Assembly: GCF_004214815.1 (NCBI RefSeq)
Contig: NZ_CP035926.1
Location: 1,178,001 to 1,242,000 of the forward strand
From: Aliarcobacter thereius LMG 24486
Lineage (GTDB): Bacteria; Campylobacterota; Campylobacteria; Campylobacterales; Arcobacteraceae
Reading direction: 5' to 3'
DNA length: 64,000 nucleotides
The stretch's first letter is position 1, and the number at the start of each line of letters is the position of its first letter. The notes below the pieces were generated by a model that saw only the letters and a list, made by a program, of their open reading frames with translations, ran no database searches and was not told where the DNA came from. A program made the position numbers and the translations under genes. Shown piece after piece: positions 15,916 to 24,578 of this stretch.

Positions 15916-16263
15916 TTTTATTCTCCGATTTCACTAATTTTAACATAGTTATTTTCTATGTCCTATTTAGTGTAGCCAGATCAATCACCTTAATATACAT
16001 ACATTATGTACTACTATTATCATCTAAATATCGACAATAAACATACATAAAAAGCATATCATAAACTAAAAGTTTATTTAAGAAGCATCTCTATTTCCAA
16101 TGTTTTTTATAGTAATATCTATAAAAATGCCTTATTTAAGGTGATTTTGATATACGACACTTTTAGTGCATGTTATTTGTTGATTTTTAGGGTGTTTTAT
16201 ATATAATGTATGTTCAATAAAGAGTTGTATGCAGATGAGAATATGAACTAATAGGAGCAATTA

Positions 16264-19200
16264 ATGACACCATCAGAGTTTTACAAACAAAGAAGACCTG
16301 AATTATTCTCAGACTCAAAAATAATTACTCAAACCACATTACCAAGAGAAGTATTAGCTTATGAACTAAGTAAAATTTCTACTAATCAGAAACAAGACGA
16401 ATTTGAAACGCTATGTAGACGTTTAGCCGAAAAATATATTTCACCAAATTTAATTCCTCAAGTTGGTCCTACCGGTGGAGGAGATGGTAAAACAGACTCA
16501 GAAACTTATCCAGTATCTGAAACTATATCCAATAGGTGGTTTACTCCTGAAAATGGTTGGGATAAAGATGAAAACTGGGCTTTTGCAATTAGTGCTAAGG
16601 AAGAATGGAAAGGAAAAGCAAAGGGTGATGTGATAAAGATTGTTGAAACTAATCGAGGATATACTCGTGTTTACTTTATGTCAAATCAATTAATCTCAAG
16701 TAAAAAGAAAAAAGATGCACAAGATGAATTTATTAAAGAATTTGAAATAGATGTAGTTATTCTTGATGGTGAGTGGATTTTAGAAAAAATATATAACAAC
16801 AATTTAATTGATTTAGTCGTTGACTCTTTAAACTTATCTTCTATTTATAAAAATAAAGAAACCAAATTAGGTAGCAATGATACGAGAAGACTAGAGGAAC
16901 TTGAAGCACTAGAAGAAAATATTAATAATCCAAATAGATACTCTGAATATGATTTTCAATTAACAGAAGATGCTATAAGAAGTGCAATATTATCAAGGAT
17001 GTTAGAAAAACCTAGAGATGAAATTGAAGGTAAGTTTGATAGAGCATTACGATTTTGTAATAAATTAAAAAATAAAAGACAGTTAATGAGAATATATTAT
17101 CAGAAAGCATGGACTTATATGAATTGGTATGATGACTATGCTTTGTTTGTAGAAAATTTTAATAACTATAAATCTTTTATTTCAAAAGAATCAAATTTAT
17201 CTGAAATTGAAGATTATTGTACTTTATTCACATCATTATATAGTTTGAAAAGGTTAGAAAAAAAAGAACTTGAAAATTTAAATATTAATTTAGAACTTGA
17301 AGAAAAAAAAATAACTAAATTATTAGAAAATATTGTTAGTGATTCTAACAGACCAACATCCTCATTATTTGCTAAAACACAGTTGCTATTTTTTAAATTA
17401 TTACAACAAAAAACGGATATATCTCAAATTTTCAATGAGTTATCAACAATTATTGAACAAAGCAAAAGTCATTTAGACTATCCTTTTGATTCAACACGTA
17501 AAATTATAGAAGAGATATTTAGTGAAATATTTTTCGATAATGATGAATTTGATAATTTAATTGATGTATTAGCTTCAATATCATCTGAAAGAAATTCAGA
17601 ATTAGAAGCTGGACAAATATTTTTAAGAAGAGCAACAAAAAAACTTCAATCAGAAAATTATAAAGACAGTATTATATATTTTGGTAAGTCAATAAAAAAA
17701 TTAGCAAAAGAAGAAACTCAAAATGAAATGTATTTTGCATTAATTGGATTAGCTATTGCATATAAAAATTTAGGTTTAATTTGGGCTTCTAATAATTGCT
17801 ATATAACGGCATGTAATTTTTCATTTAAACTATCTGATGAGAAAGGTACTATTTCAGAGAAAACATATAGAGCAGTAAAAGAAATTTTAACAAATGAACT
17901 TTTTATAGGAAGAATACCTTATCTTTTAACTTGGCATGAAATGTTTTTAATTTTTCAAAGAACTTTAACAATAGATGAAAATAAAGATGAAATTGCATTC
18001 GATTCTTTATGTGATGGTACATTTGCGGTTAGACTAATTCATACTAAAAGTACTACTAATGATGAATTGAAATATCTACCCGATATGCTTGCAAGACAAG
18101 AATTATGGTTATCTCAAGACACAGCTTTGTATAAACAAGGATATATAGAAATATGTATGCAAGAACGTGAAGATATTAAAAAAGAAAAAGAACTTGATGA
18201 ATATTATAAAATGGTGGCAAATCAACCTTTTGTAGAACAAATATTATATGATACAAATTATATGTCAGAAGATAAGTTATCTTTATATTCTAATATGTTA
18301 GGTTGCCAATTTCAAATTAATTTTTCTAAAGATATTGAAATGCTTTTAGTATCAGAAACTTTACTTGCTTATCTTGAAAGCTTTGTTGGAACTTCTTTAT
18401 CAAATATTCATGCACATAGAGAAAAAATCATAATTAATGTTTTAGATAATACAGAGAGCACTGATATATATTTCATATATAATAAGGACACTTATGAATA
18501 TAACTTTTATATCAAAAATTTCAATACACAAGAAAAGGAACATAGTTTAGTTTGGAATAAAATGATTGAATTTACTGTTGATATTTTATTGAAGAATTTT
18601 ATAGTAAATGATGCAGAAAATCATTTTAAAAAACTTTTTGAAAAAGATGAAGTTCACGAACGATTAGCTCTTATCTTTGGGCATAGAAATAGTGTTTTAA
18701 ATATTTTAGGAGATAATCCAAAACTATTTTTAGATGATTGGATTACTTACTATAAACCAAAACAATATACTATGAAGTGGAAAGAACCTATTTCATTCGT
18801 ATATGAAAAAGTACAAGATGAAAATCATCAAAAATATACAAAAGAAGATATAGAAAAAATTAGTCATAATAAAATTAAAACACATACTATTATCAATATG
18901 GCATTATGGGATAAAGCTAAATGGAAAGGGTTTGGTTTTACATTTGATTCTCAAAATGGAATGGGCGTATTTTTAGCATTTGAGAATGCTAATAATGCAA
19001 AAAAAATATTTGATGAATGGATAAACAAAGTTGGAACTGTTGATAAAGAAGAACTTATAAGTATTACAATTATCAAAGGAATAAATAAAGAACATCCATA
19101 TTGGTACAAAGTTGCTGTAAGTATAAATGAAAAAGTAATACAAGTATCTACAACTGATAAATTTTTTCAAATCCCATCAAGATTTCTTCAAATGACTCCA

Positions 19201-19470
19201 AAAACTCCTGAAAATTTAAATAACTTAATTTATGGATTTAAAAGCTTCAAAAAATATAGCCTCTTTCCTGCTTCAATGGATGGGAGTGGTAGAGTTGATC
19301 CTTTTTTTGATAAAGGGATATTAAAAACATCATTGAAAATAAAAGATGCTTGGGAAATTGGAGAAAATGATTTAGAAAGAGCTGTTATTCAAAAGGATGA
19401 CAATCCTATTATTCCAGATGAACATAAGGATAATGCTCCAATTTTAGTTATATTAAAAGCAAATAGATGA
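16264..19470 (+). CDS. Large putative nuclease with helical-repeat body; candidate defence protein
   Basis: 1068 residues. The N-terminal domain has GGGDGKTDSE (71-80) followed by FAISAKEEW with Lys112, the spacing of a PD-(D/E)XK-like restriction nuclease core. Residues of about 240-800 are almost all helical with TPR-like character (for example YFGKSIKKLAKEETQNEMYFALIGLAIAYKNLG); the C-terminal 200 residues contain WDKAKWKGFGF and a beta-rich segment. AGGAGC precedes the ATG. The stop overlaps the ATG of an SMC-like ATPase gene by four bases, so the two were one operon. Nuclease plus ATPase next to mobile DNA fits an anti-phage system; I cannot name a known type. The nuclease call rests on motif spacing only. 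Confidence 0.6.
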   Translation: MTPSEFYKQRRPELFSDSKIITQTTLPREVLAYELSKISTNQKQDEFETLCRRLAEKYISPNLIPQVGPTGGGDGKTDSETYPVSETISNRWFTPENGWDKDENWAFAISAKEEWKGKAKGDVIKIVETNRGYTRVYFMSNQLISSKKKKDAQDEFIKEFEIDVVILDGEWILEKIYNNNLIDLVVDSLNLSSIYKNKETKLGSNDTRRLEELEALEENINNPNRYSEYDFQLTEDAIRSAILSRMLEKPRDEIEGKFDRALRFCNKLKNKRQLMRIYYQKAWTYMNWYDDYALFVENFNNYKSFISKESNLSEIEDYCTLFTSLYSLKRLEKKELENLNINLELEEKKITKLLENIVSDSNRPTSSLFAKTQLLFFKLLQQKTDISQIFNELSTIIEQSKSHLDYPFDSTRKIIEEIFSEIFFDNDEFDNLIDVLASISSERNSELEAGQIFLRRATKKLQSENYKDSIIYFGKSIKKLAKEETQNEMYFALIGLAIAYKNLGLIWASNNCYITACNFSFKLSDEKGTISEKTYRAVKEILTNELFIGRIPYLLTWHEMFLIFQRTLTIDENKDEIAFDSLCDGTFAVRLIHTKSTTNDELKYLPDMLARQELWLSQDTALYKQGYIEICMQEREDIKKEKELDEYYKMVANQPFVEQILYDTNYMSEDKLSLYSNMLGCQFQINFSKDIEMLLVSETLLAYLESFVGTSLSNIHAHREKIIINVLDNTESTDIYFIYNKDTYEYNFYIKNFNTQEKEHSLVWNKMIEFTVDILLKNFIVNDAENHFKKLFEKDEVHERLALIFGHRNSVLNILGDNPKLFLDDWITYYKPKQYTMKWKEPISFVYEKVQDENHQKYTKEDIEKISHNKIKTHTIINMALWDKAKWKGFGFTFDSQNGMGVFLAFENANNAKKIFDEWINKVGTVDKEELISITIIKGINKEHPYWYKVAVSINEKVIQVSTTDKFFQIPSRFLQMTPKTPENLNNLIYGFKSFKKYSLFPASMDGSGRVDPFFDKGILKTSLKIKDAWEIGENDLERAVIQKDDNPIIPDEHKDNAPILVILKANR

Positions 19471-20846
19471 AAGATACAACAAAACCTAGCACCGAACAGA
19501 AAACTGTCGGTGAAGTCAGTCGTTATACAAAAAGGAATTAAAATATTGAAAATAATACAGAAGAGATAAAAACGCTTGAAACAGAAATTAAGGAGTTTGC
19601 TAATTCTCAACCATATTGGGCAAAATATCTGTGTTCTGAAGTCTTAGCAGGCAATGAAATTACAGATACTATTATTGATACTTCGTATTCTTATTTGCTT
19701 GAAAAATTAGATCTTAAAGAAGAAACCTACAAACCAGAACTTTTCATTTCCTACAACCCTAATGCCTCTGATGATTTTAAAGAAAATTTAACCTTTGTAT
19801 CTCTGACAAATGTTGAAGGAGTTAATGCACTTACTGAAAATCAAACCATTGAATTAACACCAAACCTTACTATAATTTATGGAGGTAATGGTGCAGGAAA
19901 GTCTGGGTATGTTCGACTTTTGAAAAATGTTTTTTATTCGAAAGATAAAGAAGATATTCTTCCAAATATCAATATTAAATCAGGGCACAAACCAACTACT
20001 GCAACATTTAATTTTTCTTCAGATAGAACTGACATTTCACTAAGATATCCTGGTGATATTGGAAATGGTATATTTAATCAATTTGCCATTTTTGATGGAG
20101 ACATTGGTAAAAAGCACCTTAGCGTAAGAAATAATTTTCATTTCCGTCCTGCTGGTTTACAGTTATTCAATGAATTAAACTCCGCTTTAGAAAAGTTAAA
20201 CGCAAAGTTACTCAGTGATATTCAAACAAAAAGTATTGCAAATCCGTATGTAGATGATGATATTTTTCAGGGAGAATCTGAAATCAAAACTTTTCTAACT
20301 CAGCTTTCGCATAATTCAAAGTTGGAAGAATTAAGAGCTCACTTGCCTTATACTGATGAGGAAAAAGCAAAAAAAACTCAATTGGATAAAGAATATGATG
20401 ACTTAAAAGTTGCCCTCGCTCAAAAAGATAAATCACTCAAAGAATTAAAAAACATAAAAACGCAATTAGTGGATCGAAAAAAGAATTTAGAAACACAAAA
20501 TTTATGGTTTACTCAAACACAGTTAGGCAAGGTAATATCAGCTATCATTAATTGCAAAATAAAAGAAGACACTGCTCAAAAAGAAGGCGTTGAAAAATTC
20601 AAAACTGATAAAGTTCAAAATGTCGGTTCTACTGAATGGAAACAATTCATACAAGCGGCTGAAACTTTTGCCTCAACCCAAGGTGAAAATGAGTATCCCA
20701 AAATTGGAGACAACTGCTTATTATGCCATCAATCAATCAGCGATGATATACCTAAAAATCTGATAAACAGTTATTGGGCATATATAAAAAGTGTGGCTGA
20801 ACAAGAAGCCAAAACAGCGAACGAGAAGCTTATCGAAATGGAATGA
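19467..20846 (+). pseudogene. SMC/AAA_13-like ATPase, nonsense-interrupted and 3'-truncated by IS remnant
   Basis: ATG 19467 overlaps the nuclease stop (ATGA). The frame reads 24 codons, meets TAA at 19539-19541, then stays open in the same frame to 20846. The continuing part begins ENNTEEIKTLETEIKEF and has a Walker A motif GGNGAGKSGYVRLLK, then FAIFDGDIG, a coiled coil and a CLLCHQ pair typical of a zinc hook, as in Rad50-, RloC- and PrrC-like ATPases. The frame ends exactly where an IS end (TGACCCCAAGATGG) begins, so the second coiled-coil arm, Walker B and signature are missing. A TTG at 19695 could give a 383-residue fragment. The base composition is less AT-rich than that of its neighbours, suggesting separate origin. 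Confidence 0.75.
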
Positions 20847-21009
20847 CCCCAAGATGGTAGACACTTTTTTATTCAGTTAACACCTTGGGTTGAGTAACAC
20901 TATCATTGTATCTTTTCTCAAATTCATTTGGATTTATAAAATCTAAAAAACTATGTCTTCTTTTTGAGTTATAAAACATTTCTATATATTCAAATATTTT
21001 ATCTTTTTA
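20844..21009 (-). mobile_element. Remnant of a second IS3-family element
   Basis: The left end TGACCCCAAGATGGTAGAC (20844 on) is followed on the minus strand (21009-20869) by the last 43 or so codons of an OrfB: KIFEYIEMFYNSKRRHS, NPNEFEKRY, then a stop. This tail differs from the intact IS3 copy, so it is a separate subgroup. The rest of the element is deleted. Confidence 0.8.
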
Positions 21010-21118
21010 GGAATTAATTAATCTAATATATTGTCTTAATATTTAGTGGCATTATAGAATATAGTATAGAGAATATTAATAATTTAACTATTGAAAATAA
21101 TGCAAAAGAGGTTGAATA

Positions 21119-21931
21119 ATGTCATTAAATGAAGAGCTAAGATACAAATATGCTTTAGATATAACTAGGGCTTTTAGTAGTGAAGAACACATAAAAAAGT
21201 TTCTTAATTTTTTTATGGATGAAGCTACCTCATTTGCTAATGAAATTGACAAGAATGGCAATCAAATTCCATATCCAATTATATATAGTGACAAGGGTTT
21301 TGTGTATCAAACTGATTACAATTTCTTAATACATTGTATTGCTAAATATTTTGCTTCTATTAATGTTAGCATTGATATTTATTTAAGCATTTTAAACATA
21401 TTTGGTATTAGAACTGGCAAGAATGATAAGAATGTTTTTAAGCAAAGAAGAAGAGCATATTTAATCTTTTTATTGGAGTATGTTACTGGATTATTTAGTT
21501 GTAACAATCAGAATAATAAGACTACTTCTATTCAAAATTCTACTGCTATTTTATATGAATTTAAAGGAAATTATTTTCAATATAAAGTAATTTCTATGCT
21601 TGGTACTTTTAACACTACTAGTAATTTATTTGGTATTCCTTTGTATATTGGAGAAGAAAAATGGGTTGCTTTTAGAGAAAGATTTAAGCATAATTTTGAT
21701 GAAAATAATATGAAACAAGTAGCTTTTTTACAGAGAAACATTGATACTTTTTTGAAAGAAAATGATGTTAAAAAGTTCAACTATTTTGTAATTAATACTG
21801 TACAAATTAAAGAATCTAATAGGTATATTAAGTACGATGAAATTTCAAGAATTAATTATCTTGAAGACTTAATTCGTATTGATATTCAAAAAATAGCAAC
21901 TCAAGAACATAGTGAAGATGATGAAGATTAA
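21119..21931 (+). CDS. Unknown 270-residue protein next to palindromic repeats
   Basis: The frame starts at ATG 21119 or 21120-adjacent, after AAAAGAGG. The product is mixed helical, with an aromatic and lysine-rich central part (KQRRRAYLIFLLEYVTGLF) and an acidic tail (EHSEDDED). No catalytic motif, membrane segment or signal peptide is seen. It is directly followed by three AT-rich palindromic repeats (21937-22111). It could be a replication or RNA-binding protein acting on those repeats, but nothing in the sequence proves this. Confidence 0.55.
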   Translation: MSLNEELRYKYALDITRAFSSEEHIKKFLNFFMDEATSFANEIDKNGNQIPYPIIYSDKGFVYQTDYNFLIHCIAKYFASINVSIDIYLSILNIFGIRTGKNDKNVFKQRRRAYLIFLLEYVTGLFSCNNQNNKTTSIQNSTAILYEFKGNYFQYKVISMLGTFNTTSNLFGIPLYIGEEKWVAFRERFKHNFDENNMKQVAFLQRNIDTFLKENDVKKFNYFVINTVQIKESNRYIKYDEISRINYLEDLIRIDIQKIATQEHSEDDED

Positions 21932-21936
21932 TTTGC

Positions 21937-22111
21937 CTATATATATATTTAATAATATATATAGCAAAACAAGGCTTTTTTACTCTTTTTGCTTGAATAA
22001 GCAGTATCTATTTTCGCCTATATATATATTTAATATATTAATAGTCTTTTTTCATCAGATGGAAAGACTTAGAGTATTTTTTACTATATATATATTTAAT
22101 ACTATTAGTAG
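21937..22111. repeat. Three AT-only palindromic repeats with structured spacers
   Basis: Each repeat starts CTATATATATATTTAATA and closes with a TAG-ending complementary arm: 21937-21964 (a perfect 10-bp stem), 22018-22044 and 22084-22111. The two spacers are 53 and 39 bases and each holds its own hairpin: TGCTT/AAGCA at 21990-22003 and AGTCTTT/AAAGACT at 22043-22069. Unequal spacers and unlike closing arms argue against CRISPR. Iterons or a repeated structured RNA are possible. Confidence 0.7.
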
Positions 22112-22143
22112 TAGAAAATTTGATTTTTTTAAAAGAAGAACTT

Positions 22144-22461
22144 ATGAGTAATTTAGAATATTTGTTGTATTTAATTTTACTATCAATTTCGATTGTTTTT
22201 TTAGTAATTGTTTATTTTTACAATAAGCGACACGCAAAACCAAAACATATCAGAAAAAACAAAGAACATGTTTTTTTAAAAGAAAACAAAGAAGTTATTT
22301 ATAAACGAAATGAAATGTTTGATTGGGATGTTTATAAAGATGAAGTAAATCTCAATGAGTTAAAATTTCTAGGATTAGATATTTGGGAAGAACAGGGAAG
22401 AGCAATTAAAAGATTAAAAGAATTAAAAAAGAGTTTGAAGAAAATAAATATATTCATTTAA
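22144..22461 (+). CDS. Membrane-anchored protein, 5' part of a frame-split gene
   Basis: From ATG 22144 (an in-frame ATG 22120 also exists) the product has an N-terminal membrane anchor (LLYLILLSISIVFLVIVYFY) then a charged cytoplasmic part ending in LKELKKSLKK. At 22425-22431 the frame contains A AAA AAG; a -1 slip there continues as EFEENKYIHLNVIEMLFLLE into the next frame. The two pieces therefore look like one gene of about 326 codons. No family recognised. Confidence 0.6.
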   Translation: MSNLEYLLYLILLSISIVFLVIVYFYNKRHAKPKHIRKNKEHVFLKENKEVIYKRNEMFDWDVYKDEVNLNELKFLGLDIWEEQGRAIKRLKELKKSLKKINIFI

Positions 22462-22472
22462 ATGTTATAGAG

Positions 22473-23123
22473 ATGCTTTTTTTATTAGAAGATTCATCTG
22501 ATCAAATATCAATAAGCGAGAATGGAAATTATTATGTTCATTCGTTTGGAATTAAAACTTTGTTAGAAAAAGTTTACGATGTTCAAACAAAGAAAAAAGT
22601 TGAGCAAATAAAAGCTAATTTAATTAATTTAAATAAAGAGATTGAGATAGATGCAAAGAGATTATTTTTTATTATGAAAAATGCTAAAAATTTTGGACTA
22701 GATAGAATTTCAGATAACTCAATATTCTTTCAATTTTTAACAAGAAAAAATGAAAAGATTGTTATTGATTTAGAAGCCGAAGAGAATATAATTAAAGATA
22801 ATAAAATTAAAGTTACTCTTAAAGAATTTAAAGAAGATGATGAAATAGAATCTAAAAGAGCTTTGGGAATAAGCAGTCCAGAAGAAAGAGATTTAACAAA
22901 TACTTTTAGAGAAATGACAGAAGAATTTAAAAGAGAAAACAAAGTAACTAATCTTGAAGGTGGTGTAACTGAAATAATTTATTCCAATGGACTTCAATTA
23001 AAAAAGAAAGGTCCGTGGGAAATTATTGATGTAAAAACAAAAGAAGATATAGAGAAAGCAAAAGAAGAATCAGTAAAAGCTGAAAATAAAAAAGAAACAA
23101 ATATTTTTTCTTTAATATGCTAA
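22473..23123 (+). CDS. Unknown protein, 3' part of a frame-split gene
   Basis: The frame is open from about 22432, upstream of ATG 22473, and reads naturally as a continuation of the membrane-anchored gene before it. The 216 residues after ATG 22473 are charged and alpha/beta, with EEFKRENKVTNLEGGVTEII near the end and a C-terminal coiled coil. No ribosome binding site is evident at 22473. Function unknown. Either a homopolymer indel has split the gene or it uses programmed frameshifting. Confidence 0.6.
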   Translation: MLFLLEDSSDQISISENGNYYVHSFGIKTLLEKVYDVQTKKKVEQIKANLINLNKEIEIDAKRLFFIMKNAKNFGLDRISDNSIFFQFLTRKNEKIVIDLEAEENIIKDNKIKVTLKEFKEDDEIESKRALGISSPEERDLTNTFREMTEEFKRENKVTNLEGGVTEIIYSNGLQLKKKGPWEIIDVKTKEDIEKAKEESVKAENKKETNIFSLIC

Positions 23124-23134
23124 ATCATCAAAAT

Positions 23135-23152
23135 AAGCTCATTAACGAGCTT
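23135..23152. terminator. Hairpin AAGCTC/GAGCTT
   Basis: AAGCTC-ATTAAC-GAGCTT lies 12 bases after the stop at 23123. The T-tract is weak on both strands, so it is only a possible bidirectional terminator. Confidence 0.5.
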
Positions 23153-23373
23153 AAAACAATAACCATACCTTAGCATTAAGTTATCCAGTTTCGTTCGTTT
23201 TAGAGTATTTAAATGCGTTTAAAACACTATTTAATATTAATATTTTTATAAATTAATAATGTAAGCATTTATAATATTGATTTTTTGAGATTCTAAAAAA
23301 GTAGGAGTATTTGAATAACAAACAAAAAAACCCATAGGGAAATGTTATTCATACCCCTATTCAGGTGTTGTTT

Positions 23374-23478
23374 TTATTTTGTAGTTTTTGTAAACTCTTC
23401 TTTGCTGTAGCTTCTTATTAATAAGAAAACTAAAATAGCACCTGTTAGCATTATGGCACTTAGGATATATTCAATCAT
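23374..23478 (-). CDS. 34-residue single-span membrane protein
   Basis: ATG 23478 follows TTGGAGGCTGAAA, a strong GGAGG site lying inside the end of the preceding small gene. It begins MIEYILSAIMLTGAILVFLL and ends with a charged SKEEFTKTTK tail. Overlaps its neighbour by 8 bases. Same architecture as the tiny proteins near 8.7 and 12.4-12.9 kb. Confidence 0.6.
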   Translation of the reverse strand: MIEYILSAIMLTGAILVFLLIRSYSKEEFTKTTK

Positions 23479-23593
23479 TTTCAGCCTCCAATTTGTTTAG
23501 TGTTTTTTGAACTTTTATATGTAAGTAAATTATACAATAAACTAAAGCAAATAAAAATAAGCCTATAGATATTTGTAGCAAGATACTATTCAT
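23471..23593 (-). CDS. 40-residue single-span membrane protein
   Basis: ATG 23593 begins MNSILLQISIGLFLFALVYC and ends in a charged HIKVQKTLNKLEAEND tail. The same frame is open upstream and encodes another hydrophobic segment (LNKFLIGGLVAVIAAIISWI) preceded by a CTG after a stop, so the original gene may have been longer with a mutated start. Function unknown. Confidence 0.5.
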   Translation of the reverse strand: MNSILLQISIGLFLFALVYCIIYLHIKVQKTLNKLEAEND

Positions 23594-23706
23594 TATCAAA
23601 GTTCCATTTACTATCCAACTAATTATGGCTGCAATTACAGCAACTAGCCCACCAATAAGAAATTTATTCAGTTAATTAAAATAACAATTTAGAGAAAATT
23701 AAAAAC

Positions 23707-23735
23707 TTGCCAAAATGAAATATCTACTATATAAT
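23707..23735 (+). promoter_or_regulatory. Sigma-70 promoter shared with 10.5-kb paralogue
   Basis: TTGCCA (23707-23712), 17-bp spacer, TATAAT (23730-23735). It shares AAAAACTTGCCAAAAT and AAATATC with the promoter at 10489-10517. Confidence 0.75.
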
Positions 23736-23767
23736 TTTATATCAAGAATTAACACAAAGGATAAACT

Positions 23768-23953
23768 ATGAAAATTGATTTCTTAAGAATCTTAGCATTT
23801 ATAAATATTACTCTAATTTTTATACTAGCTATATATTTAGAAGGATTAAAAAATACTCTTTTTGGACTATTAATTATTGGAACTGTTGTTGTATTTTTAA
23901 TTTGGAAAAAAGAAGATTATAGAGTAAAGAAATTTATAAATAATTTCTTTTAA
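23768..23953 (+). CDS. 61-residue two-span membrane protein, paralogue of 10546-10731
   Basis: Two hydrophobic segments (about 5-24 and 30-45) and the tail IWKKEDYRVKKFINNFF. Same length and C-terminal pattern as the 10.5-kb copy, with a matching promoter. AAAGGA precedes the ATG. The two copies have diverged strongly in the middle, so the duplication is not recent. Function unknown. Confidence 0.7.
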   Translation: MKIDFLRILAFINITLIFILAIYLEGLKNTLFGLLIIGTVVVFLIWKKEDYRVKKFINNFF

Positions 23954-24001
23954 TTTTAGACCGTTAAATATTTACCTTTTTTTTATTGAGATAATATTTT
24001 A

Positions 24002-24274
24002 CTAGCTATTAAATAATTGATTATGTGTACCTATTCTTGTTAATTTTAAATAACCATCTTCTATTATATAAATTAAAAGCATATCACCACTAATATGACA
24101 CTCTCTAAAGCCAAGATAATTTCCAACAAGTTCATGATCTAAAGCTTCTGATGGTAGTTTCTTATTTTCCAATAATAAACTAACAAACTTTATATATTTT
24201 TCATAGTGTTTATCAGACAGCTTTGTTTTACCATAATCTTTTATAAACTGTTTTGTTCTAAATAGTTTATACAT
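24002..24274 (-). CDS. yafQ: YafQ-family mRNA interferase toxin
   Basis: 90 residues of the RelE/ParE superfamily, YafQ branch: FRTKQFIKDYGK at the start, LDHELVGNYLGFRECHISGDMLLIY in the middle, and the C-terminal RIGTHNQLF with the catalytic His. YafQ cuts mRNA at the ribosome. It is three bases downstream of the DinJ-like antitoxin gene. Length and catalytic end look intact. Confidence 0.9.
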   Translation of the reverse strand: MYKLFRTKQFIKDYGKTKLSDKHYEKYIKFVSLLLENKKLPSEALDHELVGNYLGFRECHISGDMLLIYIIEDGYLKLTRIGTHNQLFNS

Positions 24275-24277
24275 ATT

Positions 24278-24511
24278 TTATAAATCTTTTAAAGTGATTT
24301 CTTCACCCTTAAACTCTTTAGCTTCTTGCATAGCTTTTAGAGTATCTTTATTTGGAATTTTTACCTCAAATGGAATACCATTATTAAGTTTTACCATATT
24401 TAAAAACATCACTATTGCTTGAGATGTACTAAGTCCTAACTTTTTAAAAATAGCTTCTGCTTCTTGTTTTAAATCACTATCAACTCTAGCTCTAACTGTT
24501 GAATCCATCAT
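24278..24511 (-). CDS. dinJ: RelB/DinJ-family antitoxin
   Basis: 77 residues with the RelB/DinJ ribbon-helix-helix pattern: DSTVRARVDSDLKQEAEAIF then KLGLSTSQAIVMFLNMV, and a toxin-binding tail rich in Glu and Lys. AAGGA precedes the start. First gene of the pair, presumably repressing its own promoter in 24512-24578. Confidence 0.9.
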   Translation of the reverse strand: MMDSTVRARVDSDLKQEAEAIFKKLGLSTSQAIVMFLNMVKLNNGIPFEVKIPNKDTLKAMQEAKEFKGEEITLKDL

Positions 24512-24578
24512 TTTTAAATCCTTTTTGTTTATTGTAGCCTATTTGTGCTACAAAGTCAATATATAATAAATTTTTTTA

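Larger units (their letters stand above)
14709..15983 (-). mobile_element. Complete IS3-family insertion sequence
   Basis: A 1275-bp element with imperfect 25-bp terminal inverted repeats at 14709-14733 and 15959-15983; both read TGATCTG inward and end TAGGACA, with about four differences. It carries orfA and orfB in the usual overlapping frames with a slippery site between. No target-site duplication is obvious, suggesting age or recombination between copies. IS3 itself has a similar TGATCT start. Confidence 0.92.

Noticed and set aside
21937-22111. CRISPR array
   Set aside because: Only three repeats, unequal spacers (53 and 39), repeats differ in their closing arms, and no cas genes nearby.
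21912-22151. 79-codon frame across the palindromic repeats
   Set aside because: It simply translates the AT repeats (repeated IYIFN) and has no ribosome binding site.
21937-22461. Type III toxin-antitoxin (RNA repeats before a ToxN-like toxin)
   Set aside because: The gene after the repeats encodes a membrane-anchored protein with no resemblance to ToxN; the idea of a structured RNA is kept but not this class.
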